From positions 224-13,568 of the forward strand of contig CAJUJG010000067.1 of assembly GCA_910586715.1 (NCBI GenBank): 13,345 nucleotides of DNA, read 5' to 3'. Positions 13,271-13,345 of the stretch are shown in pieces. The position numbers were made by a program, and so were the translations under genes. Within the stretch, counting starts at the first letter, position 1. Every line of letters starts with the position of its first letter. Source of the stretch: an uncultured Lachnospiraceae bacterium (GTDB lineage: Bacteria > Bacillota > Clostridia > Lachnospirales > Lachnospiraceae). Under the pieces are notes generated by a model, which had not been told where the DNA came from, searched no databases, and worked only from the letters and a program-made list of their open reading frames with translations.

Positions 13271-13345
13271 GCAGCACGTACAACTAAATAGTAAACGGTA
13301 AAACGCGAGTACCTATACAAAACTGGAGCAAACCTGTATGATAGT
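13271..13345 (+). other. Right-edge sequence after the small gene; possible start of a downstream element
   Basis: These 75 nt contain the right copy of the 15-nt repeat. After it, one plus-strand frame stays open to the edge (TVKREYLYKTGANLYDS) with no start codon or ribosome binding site ahead of it. No terminator hairpin is visible after the small gene, so its transcript probably continues rightward. I cannot assign a gene. Confidence 0.4.
13289..13303 (+). repeat. 15-nt repeat, right copy
   Basis: TAGTAAACGGTAAAA on the plus strand is identical to the minus-strand sequence at 17-3. The flanks differ beyond the 15 bases. The copy lies 18 nt after the stop codon of the 51-codon gene. There is no Rpn similarity next to this copy, so the motif is not simply part of the Rpn gene. 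Confidence 0.5.

Overview
The window looks like an accessory region of a low-GC Firmicute, most likely a gut Clostridia/Lachnospiraceae species. This rests on the AT-rich intergenic DNA, the AGGGGGA/GGAG-type ribosome binding sites, the sigma-A-like TTGNNN-17-TATAAT promoters, a PD-(D/E)XK 'Rpn' nuclease/transposase of a type common in that family, and a giant secreted Ser/Glu-linker protein. The taxonomic placement is inference from sequence style only.

Layout from left to right. Positions 15-68 hold a tiny, internally deleted relic of an Rpn-type nuclease gene (minus strand). Next comes a strong hairpin terminator (85-115), which ends one enormous minus-strand gene (135-11354) encoding a 3739-residue exported protein. 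The protein has a signal peptide, a Ser/Glu-rich repetitive linker, MBG/YDG-like and bacterial Ig-like/FN3-like beta-sandwich modules (about residues 150-2320), then about 13 divergent PPC-like beta-sandwich modules (about 2330-3739). No wall anchor is visible. Upstream lies a strange 675-nt spacer (11355-12029) with a candidate promoter, a leader hairpin, a small overlapping leader ORF, a 191-nt uninterrupted polypyrimidine/polypurine run, six perfect copies of a 7-bp repeat and the terminator of the next gene. Positions 12030-12866 (minus) encode an intact Rpn family protein. A 248-nt divergent promoter region follows, then a 51-residue small ORF on the plus strand (13115-13270). The last 75 nt contain no gene I can support.

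The giant gene, the relic and the intact Rpn gene all lie on the minus strand, each apparently with its own transcription signals. The 51-codon gene is transcribed divergently. There is no evidence that the encoded proteins work together. The giant protein most plausibly acts outside the cell as a large adhesive or structural fibre, while the Rpn copies reflect mobile or recombination-prone DNA around it. The relic and a 15-nt motif repeated in inverted orientation at both window edges suggest past rearrangement of this locus. I see no CRISPR array, rRNA or tRNA gene, or recognisable defence system.
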